Source of the DNA: Pseudomonadales bacterium | GTDB taxonomy: Bacteria; Pseudomonadota; Gammaproteobacteria; Pseudomonadales; Azotimanducaceae | Length of the DNA stretch: 51,234 bases | Reading direction: 5' to 3' | Assembly: GCA_028283025.1 (NCBI GenBank) | Contig: JAPYNO010000013.1 | Span: forward strand, 1 to 51,234 | In this document: piece by piece, positions 1-7,334 of the stretch | Layout of the letters: each line of letters begins with the position of its first letter | Numbering within the stretch: position 1 is the first letter of the stretch | Made by a program: the position numbers and the translations under genes | Notes under the pieces: model-generated | Told to the model about the DNA's origin: nothing | The model's input: only the letters and a program-made list of their open reading frames with translations | Databases searched by the model: none

Positions 1-130
1 CCAGCTCGACGGGCGCACCATCGGCGAAGGCAAGCGCGGGCCGATTACGCAGCAGGTGCAGTCGATGTATTTTGATCAGGTCAGAGGCTTGCGCGGCAAC
101 GCCTATCCGGAGTGGCACACGGCGGTATGA
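1..130 (+). CDS. ilvE: Branched-chain amino acid aminotransferase, C-terminal fragment
   Basis: Only the last 42 codons lie inside the window, and the gene continues upstream of base 1. The frame reads from base 2 to a TGA at 128-130. The residues GRTIGEGKRGPITQ, then the YFD and YPEW motifs, match the C-terminal end of class IV branched-chain aminotransferases, which catalyse the last transamination in valine, leucine and isoleucine synthesis using pyridoxal phosphate. The tail around GEGKRGP is typical of this subgroup. The assignment rests on a short tail, so D-amino acid transaminase-like relatives are not fully excluded. Confidence 0.75.
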   Translation, partial: QLDGRTIGEGKRGPITQQVQSMYFDQVRGLRGNAYPEWHTAV

Positions 131-141
131 ACACGCCCTAG

Positions 142-444
142 TTAAGCGGCGTTTTGCTCTGCGATGACAGAAAACTGTAGCCTAACACCGCACGCTTCGG
201 CGATCTTCGCGAGCGTGTCGAGACGAGGATTTCTGCGCCCGGATAGCGCACGGGACAGCGCGACGCGATCCATCGCAATGCGGCGGGCGATTTCCGAAAC
301 GCCACCTTGCGCTTCTGCAATGTTTCGAAACGCGACCATGAGAAGCCGCGGATCGTCCATATCTTCAATCACAACGTTTAGGTAGGTGGCAACATCTTCT
401 GACGTCTTTAGGTAGTCGCTTGCCTTATAGGGCTTTGCGGGCAT
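142..444 (-). CDS. HigA-like antitoxin of a type II toxin-antitoxin pair
   Basis: This 100-residue protein has a helix-turn-helix region near residues 48-80 (VSEIARRIAMDRVALSRALSG), as in the family called probable addiction module antidote protein. It should bind and neutralise the toxin encoded just upstream and repress the shared promoter. A strong ribosome binding site (AAGGAGGAG) lies about 8 bases before the ATG. The toxin gene overlaps its start by 20 bases, so the order is toxin first, antitoxin second, as in higBA loci. The gene is convergent with ilvE. Family assignment is by motif and gene order; the partner pairing is inferred. Confidence 0.85.
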   Translation of the reverse strand: MPAKPYKASDYLKTSEDVATYLNVVIEDMDDPRLLMVAFRNIAEAQGGVSEIARRIAMDRVALSRALSGRRNPRLDTLAKIAEACGVRLQFSVIAEQNAA

Positions 445-763
445 TTCGCTTCTCCTCCTTATAGGTATTCCAACTGGCTATTGCATGTTTGATGTCTTTC
501 TCTTGATTCTTTTTCACTCCTCCGGACAACAGAACGACAATCAAATCGCCATCCCGACCAAGGTAGACACGGTATCCGGGACCATAGTGAATCCTAAGTT
601 CCAAGACACCTGCACCGACTGCTTTGTGATCGCCAAAGTTTCCAAGCTCCAATCTGTCAATACGCGCCTGAATACGTGTCCTTACCTGTCGGTTCTGCCT
701 TTCCAGCCATGATCCAAACTCGTCTCTTCCGTTCGGAGTGATGTAGCTGAGTATTTGAATCAT
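425..763 (-). CDS. HigB/RelE-like toxin (addiction module killer protein family)
   Basis: The 112-residue product has the layout of the short RelE-fold killer family paired with HigA-like antidotes: RIQARIDRLELGNFGD, then VGAGVLELRIHYGPGYRVYLGRDGD, then a VVLLSGG strand. Members are expected to cleave mRNA on or off the ribosome when not bound by antitoxin. I chose the ATG at 763 (MIQILSY) because homologues begin there; a longer frame runs back to 799 but would include the promoter. The predicted promoter's -10 element ends only about 8 bases before this ATG, so the message may be nearly leaderless. Confidence 0.85.
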   Translation of the reverse strand: MIQILSYITPNGRDEFGSWLERQNRQVRTRIQARIDRLELGNFGDHKAVGAGVLELRIHYGPGYRVYLGRDGDLIVVLLSGGVKKNQEKDIKHAIASWNTYKEEKRNARKAL

Positions 764-770
764 CCATAAA

Positions 771-799
771 ACTGTAGTCAACTGGCTACAATCTGTCAA
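771..799 (-). promoter_or_regulatory. Promoter with overlapping palindrome for the toxin-antitoxin operon
   Basis: On the minus strand a perfect -35 hexamer TTGACA (799-794) is followed by a 17-base spacer and TACAGT (776-771), a fair -10. An imperfect 18-base dyad, TGTAGTCAACTGGCTACA on the plus strand (773-790), covers the spacer and the -10. Its outer five bases on each side are perfectly complementary. Toxin-antitoxin complexes usually autorepress at such sites. The operator role is inferred. Confidence 0.55.
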
Positions 800-835
800 C
801 TATTGGCAACAAGGTTGCTCTTAACTCGCGATGAT

Positions 836-2263
836 CTATTGAGACGCCGCCTCGGACATGTGCTCTGCTACCAACTGCTCGTAGTCCATCTGAATCGGCT
901 CGACGAGCCGTGTGCGGTCTAGATGGTCGTTGAGGCGCACGAGGTCGCTTGCTGAGAGGCTGCCTGCGAGATACTTCAGATCAACCAGGCTCTTGATGTA
1001 TTGATACTTGGCGGCGGCTTGCCGCAGGCGCTCGAGCAGCACTTGGCTCTCTACGATGAGGACGTCGACAGAGGTGCGCGTGCCGACCTCATAGCCGGTT
1101 TGCGTCGCTTGCAGCGCCGCTTCGCGCGAGGCGACGGCTTTGTTCGATGCATAAACTCGGCTCACAGCCGTGAGCACCGCCCGATACTGATTGCGCGCAT
1201 CGCGCGTTGCGTGCAGACGACGCTCGCGCAGCGTTTCTTCGGCGGCCACAAGTACATGCCGAGCTTCGCGCGTTTGACCAAACATGGCACCGCCTTGCAC
1301 GATTGGCAGGGTGATGGTGACACCGAGCACTTCATTGTCGATGGTGTCGCCAAAAAACGAGCGCCCGCCGGTGACCGCCTTCGAGCGTTGCCATGTGCCT
1401 TCCACGATTGGCAGCCGCGCCGTCTGCCGCGCACGCAATTGACTCTTGGCCTCGTTGACTGTCTCTGCGGCGCTGCGAATGGCGTAATTCGTCTCAAGCA
1501 CTGCATCGACCCATGCCTTCTCGTCGAGCGGACTCGGCGGCAGCACTTCAAAGTCCGGGAGGAGCGGTGCGAGCCCTTCGTATTGCTTGCCAGTCAAGGT
1601 GACGAGCATTTCAAACACCGCGTCGTGCAGCGCGCTCGCCTCAAGTAGGCGCACATAGGACGAATCCTCGACAGCGATGGTTTCAAGCACATCGGTAATC
1701 GGCACCAAGCCGACATCGAATCGCTGCTGCATCTGTTCTCGCTGCCTTGAGACCGAAGCATATTCGGACTCGACAGCCTCAAGAGAGTCTTGCGCTTCGA
1801 GCACATCAAGATAGGCATGCAGCACCCGGCGCACAAGGTCCTGCTCGGCTTCGGCGTATTCGACTTCGGCGCGATTCTCGCCTGCCTTTGCGGTCTTGAG
1901 CGCAAACCAATTGGGCGCATTAAAGAGACTCCAGCCAGCCCGCGTCTCCCAGTATTTGTCGTCAAAAGACTCATCGTCTGCGGGCCCCGTCACCAGATTG
2001 CCCATCTCATCGAACTCAAAGGTCTGGCTGCCGGGGAAGCTGCGGTCAAGCCATTGCTTTGAATAGTTGAATCCGAGAGACGGCAGCATGGGCGCGCGCG
2101 CCTGTACAACGCGCGCGCGCACCGCTTCGAGATTGGCTTTGGCACGGGCCATTGCCGGGTCTTCGGTGAGCGCATCGCCGTAGACGCCGTTGAGGTCGAT
2201 GCCCCAAGCGGCAGGCGCGAGTAGGCAGACAAGAAGACTAGTGACGCAGACGGGAAGTCGCAT
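836..2263 (-). CDS. tolC: TolC-family outer membrane channel protein
   Basis: This 475-residue protein has a signal peptide (residues 1-21, ending AAWG) and the long alternating helical repeats of outer membrane efflux proteins: the first half (YGDALTEDPAMARAKANLEAVRARV) is echoed in the second (AVLETNYAIRSAAETVNEAKSQLRAR). Its length is close to the usual 450-490 residues. It should form the trimeric outer membrane duct used by type I secretion and RND or MFS tripartite pumps. It is divergent from the DUF1249 gene, an arrangement related to the tolC/yqiB neighbourhood of other gammaproteobacteria. No inner membrane pump partner is encoded nearby, which is normal for a shared TolC. Confidence 0.93.
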   Translation of the reverse strand: MRLPVCVTSLLVCLLAPAAWGIDLNGVYGDALTEDPAMARAKANLEAVRARVVQARAPMLPSLGFNYSKQWLDRSFPGSQTFEFDEMGNLVTGPADDESFDDKYWETRAGWSLFNAPNWFALKTAKAGENRAEVEYAEAEQDLVRRVLHAYLDVLEAQDSLEAVESEYASVSRQREQMQQRFDVGLVPITDVLETIAVEDSSYVRLLEASALHDAVFEMLVTLTGKQYEGLAPLLPDFEVLPPSPLDEKAWVDAVLETNYAIRSAAETVNEAKSQLRARQTARLPIVEGTWQRSKAVTGGRSFFGDTIDNEVLGVTITLPIVQGGAMFGQTREARHVLVAAEETLRERRLHATRDARNQYRAVLTAVSRVYASNKAVASREAALQATQTGYEVGTRTSVDVLIVESQVLLERLRQAAAKYQYIKSLVDLKYLAGSLSASDLVRLNDHLDRTRLVEPIQMDYEQLVAEHMSEAASQ

Positions 2264-2300
2264 ATTGAGTGGGCATGTACGATATTATTTCAAGTGAAGA

Positions 2301-2885
2301 ATGATAGCAGAAACGACCTTAACCCCTATGACAAAAGGATGCGACGAGGCGCTTGGGTTTACGCCTTGCGTTTCCTTGTGGTTAGATGCGCCTCTCGCCC
2401 TGAAGAATCAATGCACAGAAGTGATGCCGTCTGCTGGACACGCAACATTCGACCTTGCAGCGCTTATCAGCGAATGCGATGCCAATTACCTGCGAATTCG
2501 AAGGCTGTTTCCCAACCTCGAATCATGTCACGAGTGGCAACTTGTGCTGCTCGTCGGCGATCAAGAGTTCGGCGTGGCGTGCACGGTCGAAGCGCGTGAC
2601 AGGTACACCTGCCTGCTGCGCATCGCGCAGCCGAGCTTTTTCCCGCAGTCTGACTTCTGCCAGTTCGGCGCGCCGAATCTTCTCGTGCGCATCTATCTCG
2701 ACACCAATTCCGCCGAAGTCGTTGAAATGCAGCGCGAACGCGCCTTCAGACCTTGGACGAAGCCGCAGTCGCGCTCAGGTCAAGCGGCTTTTGAAAAGCT
2801 CCATGTCAATCGCTTTCTCGGCGAATACTTGAACTTCTGCATGCGCCATGGCGCGCTCGCTGAAAAGTCAATCTCTCTTCAATGA
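2301..2885 (+). CDS. DUF1249 (YqiB-like) protein
   Basis: Residues 48-190 match the DUF1249 family: LISECDANYLRIRRLFPN near the start, LLVRIYLDTNSAEV in the middle, and VNRFLGEYLNFCMRHGALAE at the end, comparable to the LADWLRYCLAHGAMA tail of E. coli YqiB. The function is unknown. The start is uncertain: the ATG at 2301 has a purine-rich AAGTGAAG upstream and gives 194 residues, while the in-frame ATG at 2424 gives 153 residues, closer to the usual 140. The shorter form would leave a 160-base divergent promoter region with tolC. The stop is certain. Confidence 0.85.
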   Translation: MIAETTLTPMTKGCDEALGFTPCVSLWLDAPLALKNQCTEVMPSAGHATFDLAALISECDANYLRIRRLFPNLESCHEWQLVLLVGDQEFGVACTVEARDRYTCLLRIAQPSFFPQSDFCQFGAPNLLVRIYLDTNSAEVVEMQRERAFRPWTKPQSRSGQAAFEKLHVNRFLGEYLNFCMRHGALAEKSISLQ

Positions 2886-3033
2886 TTGAGCGAAGGGCGG
2901 CTTGGATGCGCACATCAAGCGATAGCACTTGATATCGAACATCGGAACGGACGTCGAGAGAGGCCGATTGGTTCCGGCCTCAACAAAAATCTATTTCGGT
3001 ATTGGCGGCGCCGCTGAAGGCGCGCTTACCTAG

Positions 3034-4428
3034 GTGTTCGCGGCAGTCACGTTCCTTGTCTACACGGTGGTGTTTGGGCTGCCGGGTACGCTCGCCGGAC
3101 TCGCAACATCAATTCCAATCATCCTCGACGGCATCACCGACCCGTTGATCGGGCACTTATCGGACCGTTGGCGCAGTCGATTAGGGCGGCGCCATCCCTT
3201 TATCTATCTTGCATCCATACCGGTTGGGCTATTCGCCTTCGCCATTTACCTGCCGCCAACAGCGCTCACTCTGCCCTCACACGAATCTCTGCTCATCCTC
3301 GGCTACGAGGCGACCGTCAATCAGTGGCTACTCGCGCTATGGCTGCTTGTGACATCAAGCCTGCTCAAGGTCTTTCTGACCTTCTACAGCCTGCCGCACC
3401 TTGCGCTCGGTGCTGAGCTTTCGACGAGCTACATGGAGCGCACCCGTATCTTTCGCTACAACACCTTCTTCTCCTATACCGGTGGCGCGATTCTATCGCT
3501 GTGCTTCTACAATTTGGTCATTCCCGATGGCGCGTATTTCGGAGTTGATACTGCTTGGTTTGCGCTTGGGCTAGGCATCTTCTCCGCTGTCGCCATTTTC
3601 CTGACGGCACACCTCACCAGAGATCAGATTCCACACCTGTCGCAGCCCCCTGAAGATCAGCGCGTGTTTTCTTTTCGCGAGTTCATCAAAGAGTCCTTGA
3701 GCGTCTTTCAGAATCGCAACTATCGGATGCTGTTCTTCGGACTCCTTGCGTTGAGCGCAACGCTCGGCATACGCGAGACGCTTGGCGCGCACATGGGCCT
3801 CTACTTCTGGGAACTGAAGCCAGCTTGGATTGGCCTCTTCCCAATCCCCGCCATTGTTGCCTATATCGTCTGCATGTCCATTGTGGTACAGCTCAACGAG
3901 CGCTTCGAGAAGGGCGGCACGATGGGTGCGGTGATCAGCCTCGCAGTGTTCGCTGCGGCTTTTCCTGTCTTGGCGCGCTTCGCAGGCTATTTTCCGGCGA
4001 ACGGCAGCTTGGAACTGTTCTTCACCATGTGCTTCTTCGTCGCACTCTTCTATGGCAGCGCGTCCATTCTCACCGCCACGGTGTTCTCAGCCATTGGCGA
4101 TGTCGTTGATGAACACGAACTTGAAACCGGCAGGCGGCAAGAAGGTGTGTTTTACGCCGTGCGCACGCTTTTCTCCAAGGTTTCCGTGGGCTTTGGGCAT
4201 CTGCTTGCAGGCATCGCCATCGACATCATCGAGTTCCCGGCCAATCCGGTGCCGGGCGAGATCGACCCGCAGATCATCTTCGAGCTTGGCCTCTTTGAAG
4301 GCGTCATCGCTACTGTTCCGGCCTATCTTGCCATCTACTTCTATAGCCGCTACAAAATTGATCGCCAGCGGCACGCCGAGATCAGACGTGGCCTTGCCGA
4401 GCGGGCAGGCCATCCGAAGGCGACATAG
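3034..4428 (+). CDS. GPH-type MFS transporter, 5' end interrupted by an in-frame amber codon
   Basis: The product is a major facilitator protein of the glycoside-pentoside-hexuronide:cation symporter type. The conserved loop DGITDPLIGHLSDRWRSRLG with RRHPF follows the second membrane segment, and a family-like VFSAIGDVVDEHELETGRRQEGVFYAVRTL lies near residues 352-380. The GTG at 3034 is the first usable start after a TAG at 3031-3033. Upstream of that TAG, in the same frame (2965-3030), the sequence reads LVPASTKIYFGIGGAAEGALT, which is the normal N-terminus of this family. The gene therefore appears to have suffered a nonsense mutation, or a shortened protein missing part of membrane segment 1 is made from the GTG. 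The substrate is not predictable. Confidence 0.75.
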   Translation: MFAAVTFLVYTVVFGLPGTLAGLATSIPIILDGITDPLIGHLSDRWRSRLGRRHPFIYLASIPVGLFAFAIYLPPTALTLPSHESLLILGYEATVNQWLLALWLLVTSSLLKVFLTFYSLPHLALGAELSTSYMERTRIFRYNTFFSYTGGAILSLCFYNLVIPDGAYFGVDTAWFALGLGIFSAVAIFLTAHLTRDQIPHLSQPPEDQRVFSFREFIKESLSVFQNRNYRMLFFGLLALSATLGIRETLGAHMGLYFWELKPAWIGLFPIPAIVAYIVCMSIVVQLNERFEKGGTMGAVISLAVFAAAFPVLARFAGYFPANGSLELFFTMCFFVALFYGSASILTATVFSAIGDVVDEHELETGRRQEGVFYAVRTLFSKVSVGFGHLLAGIAIDIIEFPANPVPGEIDPQIIFELGLFEGVIATVPAYLAIYFYSRYKIDRQRHAEIRRGLAERAGHPKAT

Positions 4429-4458
4429 AGAACCGCACACAACAGGCCACTGTGCGCG

Positions 4459-4464
4459 TATAAT
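4459..4464 (+). promoter_or_regulatory. -10 element of the tRNA-Glu promoter
   Basis: A perfect TATAAT lies 19 bases before the first base of the tRNA. No good -35 hexamer is visible at the expected distance. It still looks like a working tRNA promoter although the tRNA itself is damaged. Confidence 0.5.
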
Positions 4465-4483
4465 TCGCGTCCTCTTGACAAGG

Positions 4484-4548
4484 GTCCCCTTCGTCTAGTG
4501 GCCTAGGACTCTGGGTTTTCATCCCAGCAACAGGGGTTCGAGTCCCCT
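4484..4548 (+). tRNA. tRNA-Glu(TTC), 3' acceptor strand missing
   Basis: The sequence starts with the acceptor 5' strand GTCCCCT, followed by a D arm, an anticodon arm CTGGG-TTTTCAT-CCCAG (anticodon TTC, glutamate) and a complete T arm AGGGG-TTCGAGT-CCCCT. In an intact tRNA-Glu the next seven bases would be AGGGGAC, pairing with the 5' strand, followed by the discriminator base. Here they are ACTCGTG, which cannot pair. The break falls exactly after the T stem, where the converging MBL-fold gene begins with its stop codon. The tRNA should be non-functional. A deletion or recombination junction, or an assembly error, is the likely cause. Confidence 0.85.
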
Positions 4549-5341
4549 ACTCGTGCGCGGGCAGCACGAGCAGGTTGGGCGGCAGCATTTCCCTGAATCT
4601 CTCGCAGGAGACAATCCATTCACGGAGCGGGTTGGCAAGCGGTTCGGAAGGCTGCACGCTGACGTTCGGCGTGATCTTCGGCAAGAGTTGATCGCCGCCA
4701 ATGATGAGCTTCAGCTCGGGACAGTAGAGGCACACATGCTCAGGCGCATGGCCATGACCAATCACCGCGCGCCACTCGCGCCCACCGATTTCAAGATACT
4801 GTCCGTCGCTGATGCGCCGGTAGCCAGCAGGTAATGACGAGACTCTCGCGCCGAACTGGCCGAAGCGCTGGCGGTATCGGTCGAGACGCTCTTCTGTGAA
4901 GCCCGCCCGCCGGTAAAAGCGAATCGCATCCTCGGGCACATCGGCAGGTCGAGCCGCCGACATCACCTTGCACATGTAGAAGTCGGCCCGGCTCATCCAA
5001 AGCTGACAGTCCCATTCGGAGACGAGCCAGCCGGCAAGCCCGGTGTGGTCTGGGTGCAGATGCGTGGCGATAACGCGCGTGACCGGCTTGCCATCAAGAT
5101 ACTTGTCGAAGATGCGCCGCCAGTGCTTCTTCCCCTCTTCGTTGTGAAGGCCCGTGTCGATGATCGTCCAGCCTTCGCCATCGTTCAGCAGCCAAAGGTT
5201 AATGTGATCAAGGCGCCCCGGCATGGGCATGCAGATCCACCAGATGCCATCAGCCACCTCAAAGGCCTCGCCGGGGCGTGGCCGATGTTCTTCAAACTTG
5301 TAGGTCAGCGGATCGAATCCGCGCCTTGATGTGCTATCCAT
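4547..5341 (-). CDS. MBL-fold metallo-hydrolase, C-terminally truncated
   Basis: The metal-binding motif HLHPDH (H94, H96, D98, H99) with TG following identifies a metallo-beta-lactamase fold hydrolase. The later parts WRAVIGHGHAPEHVCLY, IIGGDQLLPKITPNVSV and LLVLPAH follow the order of a family of about 330-360 residue hydrolases. In that family LVLPAH is followed by a helical tail of roughly 80-90 residues; here the frame stops two codons later at a TAG formed at the tRNA-Glu junction (4547-4549). The catalytic core is present, but folding may be compromised. It is divergent from the glycosylase gene. The substrate is unknown; relatives are variously annotated as thioesterase- or glyoxalase-like. 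Confidence 0.85.
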   Translation of the reverse strand: MDSTSRRGFDPLTYKFEEHRPRPGEAFEVADGIWWICMPMPGRLDHINLWLLNDGEGWTIIDTGLHNEEGKKHWRRIFDKYLDGKPVTRVIATHLHPDHTGLAGWLVSEWDCQLWMSRADFYMCKVMSAARPADVPEDAIRFYRRAGFTEERLDRYRQRFGQFGARVSSLPAGYRRISDGQYLEIGGREWRAVIGHGHAPEHVCLYCPELKLIIGGDQLLPKITPNVSVQPSEPLANPLREWIVSCERFREMLPPNLLVLPAHE

Positions 5342-5394
5342 GTGTCGCCGTATTCTTCATATACTGGGGCATATCCTACCGAGTCGGCGGCGCA

Positions 5395-6030
5395 TTGACA
5401 CAAGAAGCACGGCAAAGCACAAGCGATTGGAAACAAGCATGTACGCATCTGCGGCACGCCGATCCGGTCTTATGCAAGATTATCGATGCCCATTCGGGGG
5501 CGATGCTAGAGCCAAGACACGATGCGTTCTTCTCGCTTGCGCGCTCGATTGTAGGGCAGCAGATTTCGGTCAAGGCTGCGGCTTCTGTGTGGAGGCGATT
5601 CGAAGCGGAAGTTCAGGAGGTGACGCCGCACGCAGTCGCTGGCAAGGAATCCGACACCTTACGTGCCTGCGGACTCTCAAATGCCAAAGCTCGCTACATT
5701 TTGAGCCTTGCCGAACACTTTATCGATGGCAGCTTGCGATTGTCATCCTGGTCTGAAATGGACGACGAGGCGGTGATCGACGACTTGACGCAAGTCAAAG
5801 GCATTGGACGCTGGACAGCGGAGATGTTCCTCATCTTTCATTTGCTAAGAGCCGATGTGCTGCCGCTCGGCGATCTCGGGTTGCAACGCGCAATCGGCGA
5901 TCATTATCTTGCGGGCGAACGACCAACAAACGATCAAATGTTGGAAGTCGCCACCCGATGGCGACCTTGGCGGTCGATTGCCACGTGGTATTTGTGGCGC
6001 AGCCTTGATGCGGTGCCGGTGAACTATTAG
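5395..6030 (+). CDS. DNA-3-methyladenine glycosylase (AlkA-type, HhH-GPD)
   Basis: The product should remove alkylated bases such as 3-methyladenine, starting base excision repair. The sequence shows the ARSIVGQQISVKAA segment, the helix-hairpin-helix LTQVKGIGRWTAEM (residues 131-144) and the following LPLGD whose aspartate (D160) is in the place of the catalytic residue. I chose the TTG at 5395, giving 211 residues with the usual short lead before SDWKQAC. The longer frame from 5278 or 5329 would overlap the divergent MBL gene and adds residues of no family likeness. It lacks the N-terminal AlkA extension of E. coli, like most bacterial short forms. Confidence 0.88.
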   Translation: MTQEARQSTSDWKQACTHLRHADPVLCKIIDAHSGAMLEPRHDAFFSLARSIVGQQISVKAAASVWRRFEAEVQEVTPHAVAGKESDTLRACGLSNAKARYILSLAEHFIDGSLRLSSWSEMDDEAVIDDLTQVKGIGRWTAEMFLIFHLLRADVLPLGDLGLQRAIGDHYLAGERPTNDQMLEVATRWRPWRSIATWYLWRSLDAVPVNY

Positions 6031-6104
6031 CAATAGTGCGTGCGCTAGAGCGCTAGCCTGTTGGCAACAAATGGACTTATCCGAAAGCAGCTGCTTGACT
6101 AAAG

Positions 6105-7334
6105 TCAGCCATCGCGATAGCCATACATCGCCTTAAGCTTTTTCGGCACGTCTTGAGGCGTACCAACATCGATGGTCGCCACATCAAGCACCATGCTTGT
6201 GTCATGGACATTCCAGCGCTTTTGGATGCTGTCTCGTTTGCTCCCTTGATGCCACGGATAGAGCAAAATGAGGCGCTTGACGTTGTATGCGTGTCCGTAG
6301 GCGAGTATCTGATAGACATCCGCTTGACTGATACCGAGATCTAACTTTTGCGTATCTAAGCGCTTCCATTTGGTGTCGATGACTGTATCGCCATCCACAA
6401 CCAAGTCTGGGCGAAGGTGCATCAGGTTCTGAGTCCCATCCGAGAGGACGGACTTGCCTGAGTCCTGAATGCGAACATCATGCTCTGGCAAGGCACGTTT
6501 TAGGTTGCGTGCAACAAACGCCTCAAAGAGATCATTCATCGGAAACAGCAGCGCAATGCCGGAGCTCATTCCGATGTTCGTGCTCTGCCAAGCGCGTTGC
6601 AGCAGCAGCTTGGCGAGGCGATACAGCTCGTGAAAAGCCGTGTTGGTTCGATCTAATTGCACTCGCTCGCTGAAGGGCGAGGTGCTGTTCGAGACGGACT
6701 CAAGACGCATACGTAGTTCGAGCAGACGGCGGCGATTCTCAGCCGAACGAGCATGGGATTCGAGCAGGCGAACTGTGGCTTTGAGCACCCGGTTCAGCGG
6801 CGTGTCAACGGAAAGCTCATCGAACTCACAGGCGAGCTTCTGTGGCCGAATGAGGTTGTTAACGATCTGCCTCTTGACATTGAGACGGCCTCGCAAGAGT
6901 GTCAATTCATCTTCAAAGGACACATAACGTCGCGGCAGCCCGCGTCTTATGACGGCGAGGAACTTCTCGGTAAAAGACGTAATGAGGACTTCAAGCAGGT
7001 CGTTATTCTGGAGTCTCATCGATGTCGTTGCACTCGTCACCACAGGAAGGTCCCAAGCGATGTTCAGCATGTGCGTGAGGGCTTCGCGCACTTGCGTATC
7101 GTTCTCGCCTTCGATCTTCGGCAAAATCTCCAAGCTGAACGAAGGAAGAGCGAGGATGCCAACCACTTGCCCTGCCTGTAGTATTGTGCGGTTCTTCCAT
7201 GAAAGCGCAGGGACTGCGACCTTGAGCCGCTTGGATTCGCGCGCCGCCAATTCGCAGAGCTGATCGGCGGTTGTTTCGTCAACACCTTCGCAGGGGACTT
7301 CAATCGTGTCCCACTCGCGAATTGTCTTGGTCAC
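6105..7334 (-). CDS. mcrC: McrC-like nuclease subunit of type IV restriction
   Basis: The 409-residue protein fits the McrC family: an N-terminal half with VVGILALPSFSLEILPKI and LRGRLNVKRQI, and a C-terminal PD-(D/E)XK nuclease with RPD (D310), then VIDTKWK (D320, K322) and a downstream Q-x-D-x-YQ motif. With McrB it should form the complex that cleaves DNA carrying modified cytosines or related marks. Its start overlaps the end of mcrB by 4 bases (ATGA), so translation is probably coupled. It converges with the glycosylase gene. Confidence 0.93.
   Translation of the reverse strand: MTKTIREWDTIEVPCEGVDETTADQLCELAARESKRLKVAVPALSWKNRTILQAGQVVGILALPSFSLEILPKIEGENDTQVREALTHMLNIAWDLPVVTSATTSMRLQNNDLLEVLITSFTEKFLAVIRRGLPRRYVSFEDELTLLRGRLNVKRQIVNNLIRPQKLACEFDELSVDTPLNRVLKATVRLLESHARSAENRRRLLELRMRLESVSNSTSPFSERVQLDRTNTAFHELYRLAKLLLQRAWQSTNIGMSSGIALLFPMNDLFEAFVARNLKRALPEHDVRIQDSGKSVLSDGTQNLMHLRPDLVVDGDTVIDTKWKRLDTQKLDLGISQADVYQILAYGHAYNVKRLILLYPWHQGSKRDSIQKRWNVHDTSMVLDVATIDVGTPQDVPKKLKAMYGYRDG

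Noticed and set aside
6044..6057. GCTAG-AGCG-CTAGC hairpin between the glycosylase and mcrC genes as a bidirectional terminator
   Set aside because: The stem is short and no T run follows on either strand.
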